Part shown: positions 38,295 to 48,300 of the stretch, piece by piece
Numbering within the stretch: position 1 is the stretch's first letter
Layout of the letters: the number at the start of each line of letters is the position of its first letter
Source: Corynebacterium glucuronolyticum DSM 44120
GTDB lineage: Bacteria > Actinomycetota > Actinomycetes > Mycobacteriales > Mycobacteriaceae
Assembly (NCBI RefSeq): GCF_030440595.1
Contig: NZ_CP047452.1
Location: forward strand, 1,612,001 to 1,676,000
DNA length: 64,000 bases
Reading direction: 5' to 3'
Position numbers and translations under genes: made by a program
The notes under the pieces: model-generated
What the model was told of the DNA's origin: nothing
Database searches by the model: none
Seen by the model: the letters and a program-made list of their open reading frames with translations, nothing else

Positions 38295-40811
38295 GTGAAT
38301 CTCTCCCAGATGCTCCCCGACCTCGAAGAGGTCCCCGAATCGCTTGTCGACGAGGCGACGTTCGACTCGTTCCTCCACTACGTCCGCTCCAAGGGGATCG
38401 AGCTGTACCCCGCCCAAGAAGAAGCAGCGCTGGGCATTCTGGCCGGGGACAACGTCATTCTGTCCACCCCCACCGGCTCCGGCAAATCGATGGTGGCAAA
38501 CGCCGCTCACTTCATCGCTCTGGCGCGCGGTCAACGTTCCTTTTACACGGCCCCGATTAAGGCGCTTGTCAGCGAAAAATTTTTCTCCTTGTGCTCCATG
38601 TTCGGTCCAGAAAACGTCGGCATGATGACAGGTGATGCCACTGTTAATGGCAAGGCACCCATCATCTGTGCAACCGCGGAAATTGTCGCCAACATCGCTC
38701 TCAGAGATGGTGCTGAAGCCGATATTGACCAGGTCATCATGGACGAGTTCCACTACTACGCCGATTCTCAACGTGGGTGGGCATGGCAAGTACCACTGCT
38801 CGAGCTCCCCAAGGCTCAGTTCCTTCTCATGAGCGCCACTCTTGGTGATACCACCGCTTTGCGAGAAGATCTGACTGAGCGCACCGGAAGGGACACCAAC
38901 GAGGTGACAGGTTCCGAACGGCCTGTTCCGCTTGAATTCCACTATGTGTACACACCCGTCCAGGAAACGGTGGAAAATCTTCTGGAGTCCGGCACCGTGC
39001 CGGTGTACATCGTGCACTTCACTCAGAGAGAAGCCCTTGAACAGGCTCAGGCGCTGACGAGCATTAATGTTTGCAACAAAGAGGAGAAGGAACGCATCGC
39101 CGCAGAGATCGGCTCGTTCCGTTTCACCACCAAATTTGGCAAAACACTCTCCCGCCTCCTGCGCAAGGGCATCGGTGTCCACCATGCAGGCATGCTACCC
39201 AAGTACAGGCGACTGGTGGAACGGCTGTCCCAGTCGGGATTGCTCAAAGTGATCTGCGGGACGGATACGCTGGGCGTAGGCATTAACGTCCCCATTCGAA
39301 CTGTCTTATTCACAGGTCTCGTTAAATACGACGGTTTCCGCAGTCGAGTGCTCAAATCCCGCGAATTCCATCAGATCGCCGGACGCGCAGGCCGTGCTGG
39401 ATTTGACACCTTGGGCACCGTCATCGTTGAAGCCCCAGAACACGAAATTGAGAACTACAAACTTCGCAAGCGAGCGGGACAAGACGAAAAGAAACTCAAG
39501 AAACTGCGCAAAGCGAAGGTAAAGAAGGGCGAGGTAACGTGGAGCGATGAGACCTTTGACAAGCTCACCACCGCCGCCCCTGAGCAGCTAACAAGCCAGT
39601 TCAGAGTCAGTACCTCTATGATCATCAACGTGCTGGCCCGCACGGGAGACACCTTCGAGCACTTTCGCCACCTGTTGCGCACATCGCATAACACGCGTAA
39701 GCAGCAGAACCGGGATATTCTCACCGCAATCGAGCTGTACCGCGGGCTTGTCGAGGCGGGAGTCGTGTCCACGGATAACGGCGTGGAGCTGACCGAGGAC
39801 ATGCCCCGCGACTTCGCCCTCAACCAGCCTCTCGGACAGTTCGCCCTCGCTGCGCTAGAGCTATTGGATCCGGAGTCCCCCACCTTCACCCTGGATGTGA
39901 TCAGCGTATTCGAATCCATTCTGGAAAATCCCCGTAATCTTCTTCGGGCTCAGCAACGCGTAGAGCGCAGTGAGGAGAACGCTGCTCTCAAGGACGAGGG
40001 TGTTGATTACAACGAGAGACGCGCCATCCTCGATGAGGTCACCTGGCCGCAACCCCTGGGAGAGCTTCTCACCCAGGCCTATGAAACGTACGCCGCAGGG
40101 CACCCGTGGGTTCACGAATACGAGCTCACGCCAAAGACTGTGGTGCGCTACATGATTGAACACGGCCTCACCTTCTCTGATCTCGTAGCCGAGTTCGGGA
40201 TTTCCCGTTCGGAGGGAGAGGTACTTCGCTACCTCACTGATGCCTGGCGAACACTCAAACAGTCCGTTCCTGAGGCCTATTACACCGACGACCTCGATGA
40301 CGTTGTCGTATGGCTAGGCGAGATCATCCAGCAGGTAGATTCGTCGCTTATCGACGAATGGGCACAAATGGCAGACCCGGATGCGCCTGTGTCAGAAGAT
40401 ACAGTGGAAAAGCAGCTGGCCTTTGGAGTCACCGATCCCAACGCGCTCACTGCGAACCGACGCGCGTTCACAATTATGGTGCGCAATTACTTCTTCCACG
40501 TGGTTGAACTTTTCGCCCTGGAGAAGGAGGAAACACTCGATGAGCTCATTGACTATCTGGATGACAAACCTGACATCTCCCTCGCACTCGACGACTACTT
40601 TGATGACTACGACGACGTAGACCTCACCACTGCCGCCCGTGGCAAGGAGTATTTCCGTGTGGAAGAGGACGGCCGTTCGTGGCATGTGCGACAGATAATT
40701 AAAGACCCGGAAGACGATCGATCGTTCGCTTTCGTGGGAACCGTCGATCTCGATGCATCCGATGCTGAGGGAGAGGTCCGGCTCAGTTCCCTAGTCATCG
40801 AACAGAATTAG
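38295..40811 (+). CDS. DEAD/DEAH-box RNA helicase with DUF3516 domain
   Basis: The 838-residue superfamily 2 helicase has Walker A TPTGSGKS, APIKALVSEKF, the box DEFHYYADSQRG, SATLGD, GTDTLGVGINVPI and QIAGRAGRAGFDT (motif VI). The C-terminal DUF3516 region follows from about residue 420 to the end. The family is related to Ski2/Mtr4 helicases and its actinobacterial substrates are unknown. GTG at 38295 follows GAAAGGA. It lies downstream of the PAC2 gene and directly upstream of an ankyrin protein gene. Confidence 0.9.
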   Translation: MNLSQMLPDLEEVPESLVDEATFDSFLHYVRSKGIELYPAQEEAALGILAGDNVILSTPTGSGKSMVANAAHFIALARGQRSFYTAPIKALVSEKFFSLCSMFGPENVGMMTGDATVNGKAPIICATAEIVANIALRDGAEADIDQVIMDEFHYYADSQRGWAWQVPLLELPKAQFLLMSATLGDTTALREDLTERTGRDTNEVTGSERPVPLEFHYVYTPVQETVENLLESGTVPVYIVHFTQREALEQAQALTSINVCNKEEKERIAAEIGSFRFTTKFGKTLSRLLRKGIGVHHAGMLPKYRRLVERLSQSGLLKVICGTDTLGVGINVPIRTVLFTGLVKYDGFRSRVLKSREFHQIAGRAGRAGFDTLGTVIVEAPEHEIENYKLRKRAGQDEKKLKKLRKAKVKKGEVTWSDETFDKLTTAAPEQLTSQFRVSTSMIINVLARTGDTFEHFRHLLRTSHNTRKQQNRDILTAIELYRGLVEAGVVSTDNGVELTEDMPRDFALNQPLGQFALAALELLDPESPTFTLDVISVFESILENPRNLLRAQQRVERSEENAALKDEGVDYNERRAILDEVTWPQPLGELLTQAYETYAAGHPWVHEYELTPKTVVRYMIEHGLTFSDLVAEFGISRSEGEVLRYLTDAWRTLKQSVPEAYYTDDLDDVVVWLGEIIQQVDSSLIDEWAQMADPDAPVSEDTVEKQLAFGVTDPNALTANRRAFTIMVRNYFFHVVELFALEKEETLDELIDYLDDKPDISLALDDYFDDYDDVDLTTAARGKEYFRVEEDGRSWHVRQIIKDPEDDRSFAFVGTVDLDASDAEGEVRLSSLVIEQN

Positions 40812-40822
40812 GAAGATAGCAT

Positions 40823-41245
40823 ATGACCAACAACTCCAGCCCGCAGAATTCTCCCAGCATGGACGAGGAGACCGTAGCCTTTGCCTCCAAAATATTCAAC
40901 CTTGCCCGTTCCACGACACCAGAGGATGCGGAGCTTCTCCTCGAATATGTGCGCGCGGGTGTACCCGTCGATCTCACCAACGAGGACGGTAATACACTCC
41001 TCATGCTGTCCGCGTACAGCGGTAATCGCGCGGCGGTTCGCGGCCTCATTGATCTCGGCGCCGATGTTAACAGGCTCAACAAGCGAAACCAGTCCATTAT
41101 TGCTGGCGCCCTGTTCAAAGGCGAAGACGCTATCGTCACGGACCTAAAAAAGGCCGGTGCACACCTTGACCTCGGTCACCCGACGGCGAGGGAGACAGCT
41201 GCCATGTTTGGGCGCGCTCACCTGCTTGAAGCAGATGATGCCTAG
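40823..41245 (+). CDS. Ankyrin repeat protein
   Basis: The 140-residue protein has about three ankyrin repeats, beginning EDAELLLEYVRAG and containing the GNTLLMLSAYSGNRAAVRGL and GADVNRLNKRNQS signatures. A short charged N-terminus precedes them. No signal peptide is seen. It begins 11 bases after the helicase stop with AGGAAG as ribosome binding site, so the two genes are almost certainly one operon. A role as protein partner of the helicase is inference from this coupling. Confidence 0.88.
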   Translation: MTNNSSPQNSPSMDEETVAFASKIFNLARSTTPEDAELLLEYVRAGVPVDLTNEDGNTLLMLSAYSGNRAAVRGLIDLGADVNRLNKRNQSIIAGALFKGEDAIVTDLKKAGAHLDLGHPTARETAAMFGRAHLLEADDA

Positions 41246-41415
41246 ACGCACGTCGGCCAACCACCGTTAGCCGCCGCGTCCGCTCGTGCACCGGCGGATT
41301 GACGTACCTGACCTGCCCCCCCCCTTCAGCTACCTGCCATTATGGTATAACCAAACGAGGCTCGTCCACAGAGCAAAACGATGAGCCGATTTTTATATTG
41401 GAAGGGATCCGAATC

Positions 41416-42078
41416 GTGGCAAAGATGCTTGTAACCATGCTTGTACTCAACTGCGTGGGAATGGTGGCACCCGGACCGGATATCTTTCTTGTCCTCCGCT
41501 TAGCGGTTCGCTCCCGATCGCGTGCACTGGCTGCAGCCGTTGGCATCACCATCGGAAATATCATCTGGGTGACGATCACCGTCGCGGGCATTGCAGCAAT
41601 CCTCGTCACGCACCCTTCGTTCATGGTGGTCGTTCAGGGGCTGGGCGGACTTTGGCTCCTTTACCTCGGTTTCAAAACAGCGCACGCCGGGTTGCGCGAG
41701 TGGAAAAACAGAAATAACGATCTTCGGCTACTAAACGAGGGCGATGGTGAAGCCAATCGCTCCATCATGCAGGCCGTGCGCGTCGGTCTGTTCACCAACC
41801 TTTCCAATCCCAAGTTTCTGCTCATTCTCCTTTCCCTTTTCGCCCCGCTCGTTCCGCCAGATCCTTCTCTCGCCGTATCGCTCTCCATCATTGCTGTAAT
41901 GTCACTATCCACGCTTGTGTTCTTCTCTCTCCTCGCAGTGGTTGTTTCTACGCAGGCGATTCAGCAACGGCTACTCAAAGCTGGCTCATACATAGACATG
42001 GTGTCCGGTACTATCTTCGCTATCGTCGGCGCGACGTTCCTTTACGAGGCGGCGGTTCAGTTGCTTTCCGCGCGCTAG
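41416..42078 (+). CDS. LysE/RhtB family amino-acid exporter
   Basis: The 220-residue inner-membrane protein has six predicted membrane segments and the LysE signature: VLNCVGMVAPGPDIFLVLR, then an AAAVGITIGNIIW block, a glycine-rich LGGLWLLYLGFKT and FTNLSNPKFLLILLSLFAP. The exported amino acid is not known. GTG at 41416 follows AAGGGAT; ATG at 41425 is an alternative. It lies between the ankyrin gene and oxyR. Confidence 0.87.
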   Translation: MAKMLVTMLVLNCVGMVAPGPDIFLVLRLAVRSRSRALAAAVGITIGNIIWVTITVAGIAAILVTHPSFMVVVQGLGGLWLLYLGFKTAHAGLREWKNRNNDLRLLNEGDGEANRSIMQAVRVGLFTNLSNPKFLLILLSLFAPLVPPDPSLAVSLSIIAVMSLSTLVFFSLLAVVVSTQAIQQRLLKAGSYIDMVSGTIFAIVGATFLYEAAVQLLSAR

Positions 42079-42615
42079 TTCTCTTGCCATCATCGCCTCC
42101 CCCTCAAAGTTCCTTCCGCGAATAGCTGTCAAGTAAGGCAATACTAGGTTCCGCCCCCATTACCCAGCGACTAGCAGGACACGTCCCAAAAATTAATTAG
42201 CTTATCCGCTTATAGGCACTGTCACACAAATCTTTGACCTGGATTTTTCCAAATTTGCTCGTCGCGGAAACATTGTGCAATACTTTTATCTAGAAAAATT
42301 TCCACTTTAGGCCAATTTCTGCCTTATTTATCCAGAAAATTACACACCCACAGTAGATTGCCAGACTCTTTCACGCATCCTCACAACATCGAACTACGTG
42401 CAGTTTCTAGCCCTAAGGCCCGGTGCTACCACGCGCGTGCCAAGCACTAACGAGAAATAAATTTTTCACCACTTAAGCAACCTAACGGCAGGATGTGACA
42501 TAACTCACCTCCAAGTTTTTACCCCCGCTGGCCTGCACTTATATTTTTCAATAAGAATTTTTTTAAGTTTGGTCTGTGATTAGTTTGGTTAGGAAGGCCA
42601 GCGATAGGTTATTGT
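42079..42615 (+). other. Long AT-rich region upstream of oxyR
   Basis: This 537-base region is more AT-rich than its surroundings and contains no gene. The GlxR-like site lies near its end. The sequence AAGTTTGGTCTGTGATTAGTTTGG near 42564-42588 may hold the oxyR -35/-10 region, but no match is compelling. Confidence 0.45.
42494..42509. promoter_or_regulatory. GlxR/CRP-like palindrome upstream of oxyR
   Basis: TGTGACATAACTCACC matches the corynebacterial GlxR consensus TGTGANNTANNTCACA at every fixed position except the last base. It lies about 105 bases before the oxyR start. Confidence 0.5.
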
Positions 42616-43560
42616 ATGGGTATGAGTAACAAAGACTACAAACCTACTCTGGCCCAAATCCGCACTTTCGTTACTATTGCGGAAAACAAGCATTTCGGCG
42701 CAGCGGCAAATAAGCTGAATATTTCCCAACCGTCTCTCAGCCAGGCACTCGTTGCACTGGAAAACGGTCTAGGAATCCAGCTCATTGAGCGCTCTACTCG
42801 ACGCGTGCTTGTCACCCCGGTTGGAGAGGCTCTTCTTCCCTACGCAAAGCAGACGCTTGAAGCTGCCGACGCGTTCTACAATCATGCGCGGGGCGCGGAC
42901 GGTTCTCTGACCGGCCCGCTAACTATCGGGATTATCCCGACAGTGGCTCCGTACATCCTCCCCAACGCGCTCACCGCGCTCAAAGAAGAGTACCCCGAGC
43001 TTAAGCCACGAATCGTCGAGGATCAGACGAACCACCTTATCGACTCCCTGCGCGACGGACACATTGACGTCAACCTTATGGCCCTGCCATCGCATACCTC
43101 CGGCCTCATTGACATCCCGCTGTACGAGGAGCCTTTTGTTCTCGTCGTTCCGAAGGACAGCGACCTAGCCGGTGCCAAGAATCTCAAGATCACAGCTCTC
43201 AACGATACGGAACTTTTGCTTCTCGACGATGGGCACTGCCTCCGCGACCAGATCATCGATCTCTGCCGAGCTGCCGATGTCAAGCCAGGTGTGTACAGCC
43301 GGGTTACCCGCGCTGCCAGCCTCACTACCGTCGTCCAGTGTGTCGCCAATGGCATGGGCTCTACGCTTCTCCCCGTTTCGGCCCTCCACTCGGAGATTCA
43401 CCGCCCGGGCCTGGCTTTCGCCACCTTCGATCCGGAAGCAGGCGCACGTCGCACTATCGGCCTTGTTCACCGTTCATCTAGCTCGCGCACAGCAGAAATT
43501 GAGCAGCTGGGTACTGTGTTCAAGAACGCCTACGACTCGGTCCCGGAAAAGGACCTATAG
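42616..43560 (+). CDS. oxyR: Hydrogen peroxide-sensing LysR-type regulator OxyR
   Basis: OxyR controls catalase and other peroxide-defence genes. The 314-residue LysR protein has the N-terminal helix-turn-helix (AAANKLNISQPSLSQALVALE, residues 29-49) and the redox cysteines Cys208 and Cys217 in DDGHCLRDQIIDLCR, nine residues apart as in E. coli OxyR. The start is ATG 42616; ATG 42622 is an alternative. It lies upstream of hrpA, as in C. glutamicum. Confidence 0.94.
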   Translation: MGMSNKDYKPTLAQIRTFVTIAENKHFGAAANKLNISQPSLSQALVALENGLGIQLIERSTRRVLVTPVGEALLPYAKQTLEAADAFYNHARGADGSLTGPLTIGIIPTVAPYILPNALTALKEEYPELKPRIVEDQTNHLIDSLRDGHIDVNLMALPSHTSGLIDIPLYEEPFVLVVPKDSDLAGAKNLKITALNDTELLLLDDGHCLRDQIIDLCRAADVKPGVYSRVTRAASLTTVVQCVANGMGSTLLPVSALHSEIHRPGLAFATFDPEAGARRTIGLVHRSSSSRTAEIEQLGTVFKNAYDSVPEKDL

Positions 43561-43621
43561 GAGGGCATTCGGACTGTAGTCTTCAGGCTCAGGCCGGTTC
43601 TTCGGCACATTAGCCCCTCGC

Positions 43622-43660
43622 CCGGTGTGTTACCTTTTAGTAGCACACCGGCTTTATTTT
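43622..43660 (+). terminator. Rho-independent terminator after oxyR
   Basis: CCGGTGTG and CACACCGG form an eight-base stem around a 14-base loop, followed by CTTTATTTT. It lies 61 bases after the oxyR stop. Confidence 0.85.
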
Positions 43661-43669
43661 GTCTCGTAC

Positions 43670-43699
43670 TTGGTACGTCCCTGTACCACCACCTAGAAT
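43670..43699 (+). promoter_or_regulatory. Candidate hrpA promoter
   Basis: TTGGTA at 43670-43675 and TAGAAT at 43694-43699 are spaced by 18 bases and match sigma-70 consensus elements well. The predicted start falls at about 43706, only four bases before the hrpA ATG at 43710, so the transcript would be leaderless or nearly so. GGTAC...GTACC at 43672-43687 is also an inverted repeat within it. Confidence 0.5.
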
Positions 43700-43709
43700 G
43701 TTCGGCGAC

Positions 43710-46700
43710 ATGACTAACTCATCGACGTCCAAGAAATCTCTGTACGCCCGCCTCGCCAGTGTCCGCATCCAGGATGAAAGGCGCTTTCGCGCACGGCTGA
43801 AAAAAGCTCGCACCGACCGTGCGCTCGAGGCTATTAAAAAGGACCTCACTCACGCGGAGAAGAGAATCGCGGGGGTCACCTCACGCATTCCCACGGTAAC
43901 GTACCCGCCGGAGCTACCGGTGAGTCGACGAGTTGACGATATCGCCGCTGCGATTCGCGATAATCAAGTAGTAATCATTGCCGGCGAAACCGGTTCCGGC
44001 AAAACAACCCAAATCCCTAAAATTTGTCTCGAAATCGGGCGCGGTCGCCGCGGAATGATTGGCCATACCCAGCCCCGGAGGCTCGCTGCCCGTACAGTAG
44101 CAGAGCGAATTGCAGAGGAGGTTGGACAGAACATCGGGGAGTCTGTCGGCTATGCAATCCGCTTCGATGACAAAGTGGGCCCCCACACCGCCGTAAAAAT
44201 TATGACCGACGGCATCCTGCTCGCTGAAATGCAGCGTGATCGGTTCCTCAACGCCTACGACACCATCATCATCGACGAGGCACACGAACGGTCGCTCAAC
44301 ATTGACTTCATCCTGGGCTACCTCAAAAGGCTCCTGCCCAAGCGCCCGGACCTCAAGGTGATTATCACATCAGCCACCATCGATCCGGAACGCTTCGCCC
44401 GCCACTTCGCGGATCGTAGCGGAAGACCCGCGCCGATCATCGAAGTTTCCGGACGAACCTACCCCGTGGAAATCCGTTACCGTCCGCTCGTAGAGATTCA
44501 CGGCGATAAGGAGGTAGCCATCGATGAGCTCGATGGGTTACTCGCTGCTCTAGAGGAACTCATGCAGGAGGGGCCAGGAGACATCCTCTGCTTCTTTGCC
44601 GGAGAGCGAGACATCCGGGACGCGCTCGATGCTATCTCGGCCAGGAAGTTTAAAAACGTCGAGGTAACTCCCCTATTCGGCAGGCTTTCCAACGCAGAGC
44701 AGCACCGCGTCTTCTCCCCTCACCGAGGCCGCCGTATCGTATTAGCTACAAATATCGCCGAGACGTCTCTGACGGTTCCGGGCATCCACTATGTTGTGGA
44801 TACCGGACTGGCCCGAATTTCTCGCTACTCCAACCGGACCAAGGTGCAACGCTTGCCGATTGAACCAACCAGTCAGGCATCCGCCAACCAGCGCTCTGGT
44901 CGATGCGGACGTGTAGCCAACGGCATCGCGATCCGGCTCTATTCGGAGGAAGACTTCGCGTCCCGGCCCGAATTTACGGATCCAGAAATCCACCGAACAA
45001 ATCTGGCAAGCGTCATTCTCCAGATGGCACTGCTCAGACTCGGCGACATCCGCAACTTCCCGTTTGTTCAAGCCCCAGATGAAAAGTCGATTCGCAACGG
45101 TATCCAGCTCCTCCTCGAGCTCGGTGCTATTAATGAGCAAAAGCCGGGGGACGAATCTCCTCGCCTCACCGCCGTTGGCCGACAAATCGCTCGTATCCCC
45201 GTGGATCCCCGCCTGGCCCGGATGCTCATTGAAGCTGAAAAAATGCATGTACTCGCCCCTGTTACCATCATTGTCGCAGCACTCACACTGCAGGATGTTC
45301 GTGAACGTCCGCTGGACAAGCAACAGCAAGCTGACCAGATGCACTCTCGATTCAAGGACAAGGGATCGGACCTCATGGGATACCTGGCGTTATGGGCCTA
45401 CCTGTGTTCACTTCGATCCAGGCTCTCCGGTAACCAATTTCGTAAACGCCTGCAACGCGAATACCTGCACTACATGCGCTCTCGCGAGTGGCGAGATCTC
45501 ATCCGCCAACTTGTCAGCGTGTACGAGGACTTGTACTGGAACGTGGACACAAACGCGCTGTGGTGCGAAGACATCCCAGACCTCACTGCACCTCCGAATC
45601 TAGGATGTGGCGAAGGGTCACGGCAGAGTAAAAAGGCCGCAGCTGGTGCTGCTCCCCTGTCGCCTGTGGACGCAGCGCACGCTTACTTCACGGATTCCGA
45701 TTCCATTCACAAGGCACTGCTCAGTGGTTTGCTTTCACACATCGGTGTGAGGAAAGGCGATTCCAAGGAGTTTTCCGGCGCACGAGGCACATCTTTCCTC
45801 ATTTTCCCCGGCTCGGGGCTGGCAAAGAAGCCTCCGGAATTCATCATGGCTGCTGAACTCGTTGACACATCCCGCCTGTGGGCACGTGGCGTCGCAGCCA
45901 TCAATCCGGAGTGGGTGGAGGGTTTGGCTCCACACCTTCTCAAGCGGACGTATTCGGAACCGACCTGGTCTAAGAAGCGTTCAGCGGCGATGGTACACGA
46001 GAAGACCCTTGTGTACGGAGTTCCGATTATCGCTGACCGCCTCGTGCAGTACGGTGCCGTCGATGAGGAAGCTGCACGGGACATGTTTATTCGTCATGCA
46101 CTGGTTCAGGGAGAATGGATCACGCACCACCGCTTCTTCCACGAAAACCAGGATAAGTTGGAACAGGTGCGGGATCTGGAGGAAAAGGCTCGTCGTCGCG
46201 ATATCACCGTGGACGATGACACCCTATTTGCCTTTTATGATCGGATTCTGCCCAGCCACATCACGTCAGAGATCCGCTTTAACCACTGGTGGAAGAGGCG
46301 AAAGCAGAAAAGCCCCCACCTGTTGGATTTCGACATTGACAAGCTCATCAACCCCGAAGCCGATACGGTGGCCGAGGAGAGTTTCCCAGATGCCTGGCGT
46401 CAGGGATCGCTCGAGTTTGAGCTGTCCTACCACTTCGAGCCCGGGTCTCCCTTTGACGGTGTGACGGTGCGGATTCCACTTCCTCTTCTTGCTACTGTCG
46501 ATCCGGAACCATTCACCTGGCAGGTGCACGGCCTGCGCCTGGAACTAGTTACTGAGCTCATCCGGTGCTTGCCCAAGCAGTATCGCAGACTCCTCGTACC
46601 GGCCCCTGATTACGCCGCTAAAGTCTTGCCACGGTTGATTCCCTACGAGGGAACACTCGTGGAGCAGCTTACCTCCATTTTCCGCTCCCTCGGACTGCGC

Positions 46701-47732
46701 AACCTGGAGGAAACTGACTTCAATCTCGGCTCCTTGCCTCCTCATGTGCAAGTAACATTCGCGGCCGTAGACAAGCAAGGCACAATCACAGACTCGGACA
46801 AGGACCTCCGGGCCTTGCAGAACCGACGTTCGGGTCAGATTCGATCGTCGATAGGCAAAGCTGCCCGATCATCTTCGTCAAGTCTCGTGCAATCATGGAC
46901 GAAGGAGAACCTAGGAGATGTGCCGGAAACCGTTGACACAGAAGTCGATGGGCAAACCGTAACTGCATACCCAGCCCTTGTTGCCGATCAAGGTGGCTTC
47001 AAGGTGCAGGCAATGCCTACAAAAGCCGCAGCAGAAGCGTCGATGGTACAGGCCACAATGACCATGCTGATCTCCGCAGTGACTATCGGTACCAAGTCCA
47101 TGCTCAAGGGTCTGCCACTCCAACAAAGGGTAGCCGTTGAAAACTACCCACACGGTGGAGCCGACGGTCTTATCAACGATGCCCGCATCGCGGCGATCCG
47201 TGACCTTATGCTCAAACACGGTGGCCCTGTCCGATCACCCGAACAATTCGAAGAGCTTAAGACAAAGGTAAAGGCCGAGGTGCCTTCGTATGTTCGGCAA
47301 ACGGTGACAGCACTTGCTCCGGCGCTTTACGAATATGAGGCTCTCCGTGAGGAACTTACCCATTGGGACGGACCTGCTATTGATGACATTCGCAAACAAC
47401 TCGACATCATCGTTCCGAAGAACGCTGTGTCCACCTTCGGGATTCAGAGGCTCACACATCTCCAGCGCTACATTCAAGCTGCACGAATCCGACTCGACGA
47501 TCTCGAGGCCGACCCCCAAAAAGACGAACAACGGCAGGACATTATTGACCGGCTCGCCGGCCAGCTCTCTTCAAAGCTCAATCGGCTTCCGAAGTCAGCC
47601 CGGCACAGCAAAAAGGTGAAGGATATCATCTGGCTCATCCAGGAACTTCGAGTGAGCCTATTCGCGCAACGTCTTGGCACGGCGACGAAAGTATCGGAAA
47701 AGAAGATCTCTAAACAAATCACCGCGCTCTAG
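43710..47732 (+). CDS. hrpA: ATP-dependent RNA helicase HrpA
   Basis: The 1340-residue DEAH/RHA helicase has Walker A GETGSGKTT at 92-100, HTQPRRLAARTVAERIAEE, the IIIDEAHERSL box and ITSATIDPERFA in its first RecA domain. TNIAETSLTVPGIHYVVD and QRSGRCGRVANG (motif VI) follow in the second, then the C-terminal DUF3418 region. In E. coli HrpA acts on stalled ribosomes and mRNA. The frame is open 17 residues upstream of ATG 43710; I chose this one because it follows the candidate promoter. ATG 43698 would overlap the -10 element. It is convergent with nrdR, seven bases apart. Confidence 0.94.
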   Translation: MTNSSTSKKSLYARLASVRIQDERRFRARLKKARTDRALEAIKKDLTHAEKRIAGVTSRIPTVTYPPELPVSRRVDDIAAAIRDNQVVIIAGETGSGKTTQIPKICLEIGRGRRGMIGHTQPRRLAARTVAERIAEEVGQNIGESVGYAIRFDDKVGPHTAVKIMTDGILLAEMQRDRFLNAYDTIIIDEAHERSLNIDFILGYLKRLLPKRPDLKVIITSATIDPERFARHFADRSGRPAPIIEVSGRTYPVEIRYRPLVEIHGDKEVAIDELDGLLAALEELMQEGPGDILCFFAGERDIRDALDAISARKFKNVEVTPLFGRLSNAEQHRVFSPHRGRRIVLATNIAETSLTVPGIHYVVDTGLARISRYSNRTKVQRLPIEPTSQASANQRSGRCGRVANGIAIRLYSEEDFASRPEFTDPEIHRTNLASVILQMALLRLGDIRNFPFVQAPDEKSIRNGIQLLLELGAINEQKPGDESPRLTAVGRQIARIPVDPRLARMLIEAEKMHVLAPVTIIVAALTLQDVRERPLDKQQQADQMHSRFKDKGSDLMGYLALWAYLCSLRSRLSGNQFRKRLQREYLHYMRSREWRDLIRQLVSVYEDLYWNVDTNALWCEDIPDLTAPPNLGCGEGSRQSKKAAAGAAPLSPVDAAHAYFTDSDSIHKALLSGLLSHIGVRKGDSKEFSGARGTSFLIFPGSGLAKKPPEFIMAAELVDTSRLWARGVAAINPEWVEGLAPHLLKRTYSEPTWSKKRSAAMVHEKTLVYGVPIIADRLVQYGAVDEEAARDMFIRHALVQGEWITHHRFFHENQDKLEQVRDLEEKARRRDITVDDDTLFAFYDRILPSHITSEIRFNHWWKRRKQKSPHLLDFDIDKLINPEADTVAEESFPDAWRQGSLEFELSYHFEPGSPFDGVTVRIPLPLLATVDPEPFTWQVHGLRLELVTELIRCLPKQYRRLLVPAPDYAAKVLPRLIPYEGTLVEQLTSIFRSLGLRNLEETDFNLGSLPPHVQVTFAAVDKQGTITDSDKDLRALQNRRSGQIRSSIGKAARSSSSSLVQSWTKENLGDVPETVDTEVDGQTVTAYPALVADQGGFKVQAMPTKAAAEASMVQATMTMLISAVTIGTKSMLKGLPLQQRVAVENYPHGGADGLINDARIAAIRDLMLKHGGPVRSPEQFEELKTKVKAEVPSYVRQTVTALAPALYEYEALREELTHWDGPAIDDIRKQLDIIVPKNAVSTFGIQRLTHLQRYIQAARIRLDDLEADPQKDEQRQDIIDRLAGQLSSKLNRLPKSARHSKKVKDIIWLIQELRVSLFAQRLGTATKVSEKKISKQITAL

Positions 47733-47739
47733 CTGCACA

Positions 47740-48204
47740 TTAGAGCCGATTTTCCCGTCTTTCGTCGCGCCTCAGCGCCCGGATTTCCTTCTCGAAATCG
47801 TCTGCCGAGTCGAATGACTTATAAACAGAAGCGAAGCGAAGATAGGCAACCTCGTCGAGATCCCTCAACGGACGCAGAATAGCCTTGCCGATATCGTTTG
47901 CCGGTATCTGCGAGGATCCTTTCTGCCGCACGGTCAGCTCCACTTCTTGAGCGAGCTTCTTCAACGAATCCTCCGACACAGACCTTCCCTGGCAGGCACG
48001 ACGAACTCCGCGAATGACTTTGTCCCTGCTAAAAGGCTCCGTCAGTCCGTTGCGTTTAAGGACGAGCAGCACTGCCTGCTCCATTGTCGTAAAACGCCCT
48101 TTACACTGCGGGCATTCCCTCCGGCGCCTGATGGCACTCCCCTGATCTACCACCCGTGAGTCAATGACTCTGCTGGTGGAGCATTTACAAAACGGACAAT
48201 GCAT
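47740..48204 (-). CDS. nrdR: Transcriptional repressor NrdR
   Basis: NrdR represses ribonucleotide-reductase genes in response to (d)ATP. The 154-residue protein has an N-terminal zinc ribbon (Cys3, Cys6, Cys31, Cys34; MHCPFCKC and ECPQCKGRF) and an ATP-cone domain from about residue 45 with [22 protein letters not shown] and [14 protein letters not shown] at 48204 follows GAGGAG at good spacing. It lies between hrpA and the lexA locus as in related genomes. Confidence 0.95.
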   Translation of the reverse strand: MHCPFCKCSTSRVIDSRVVDQGSAIRRRRECPQCKGRFTTMEQAVLLVLKRNGLTEPFSRDKVIRGVRRACQGRSVSEDSLKKLAQEVELTVRQKGSSQIPANDIGKAILRPLRDLDEVAYLRFASVYKSFDSADDFEKEIRALRRDERRENRL

Positions 48205-48300
48205 AGCTCTCCTCATCGCGTGTACTAAACCACGAGCAGCCACTCCACTGCTGTGCCCCTCAGTTTAGCCAAGCAACGGGGAAGCCCCCATCGATGCGGG

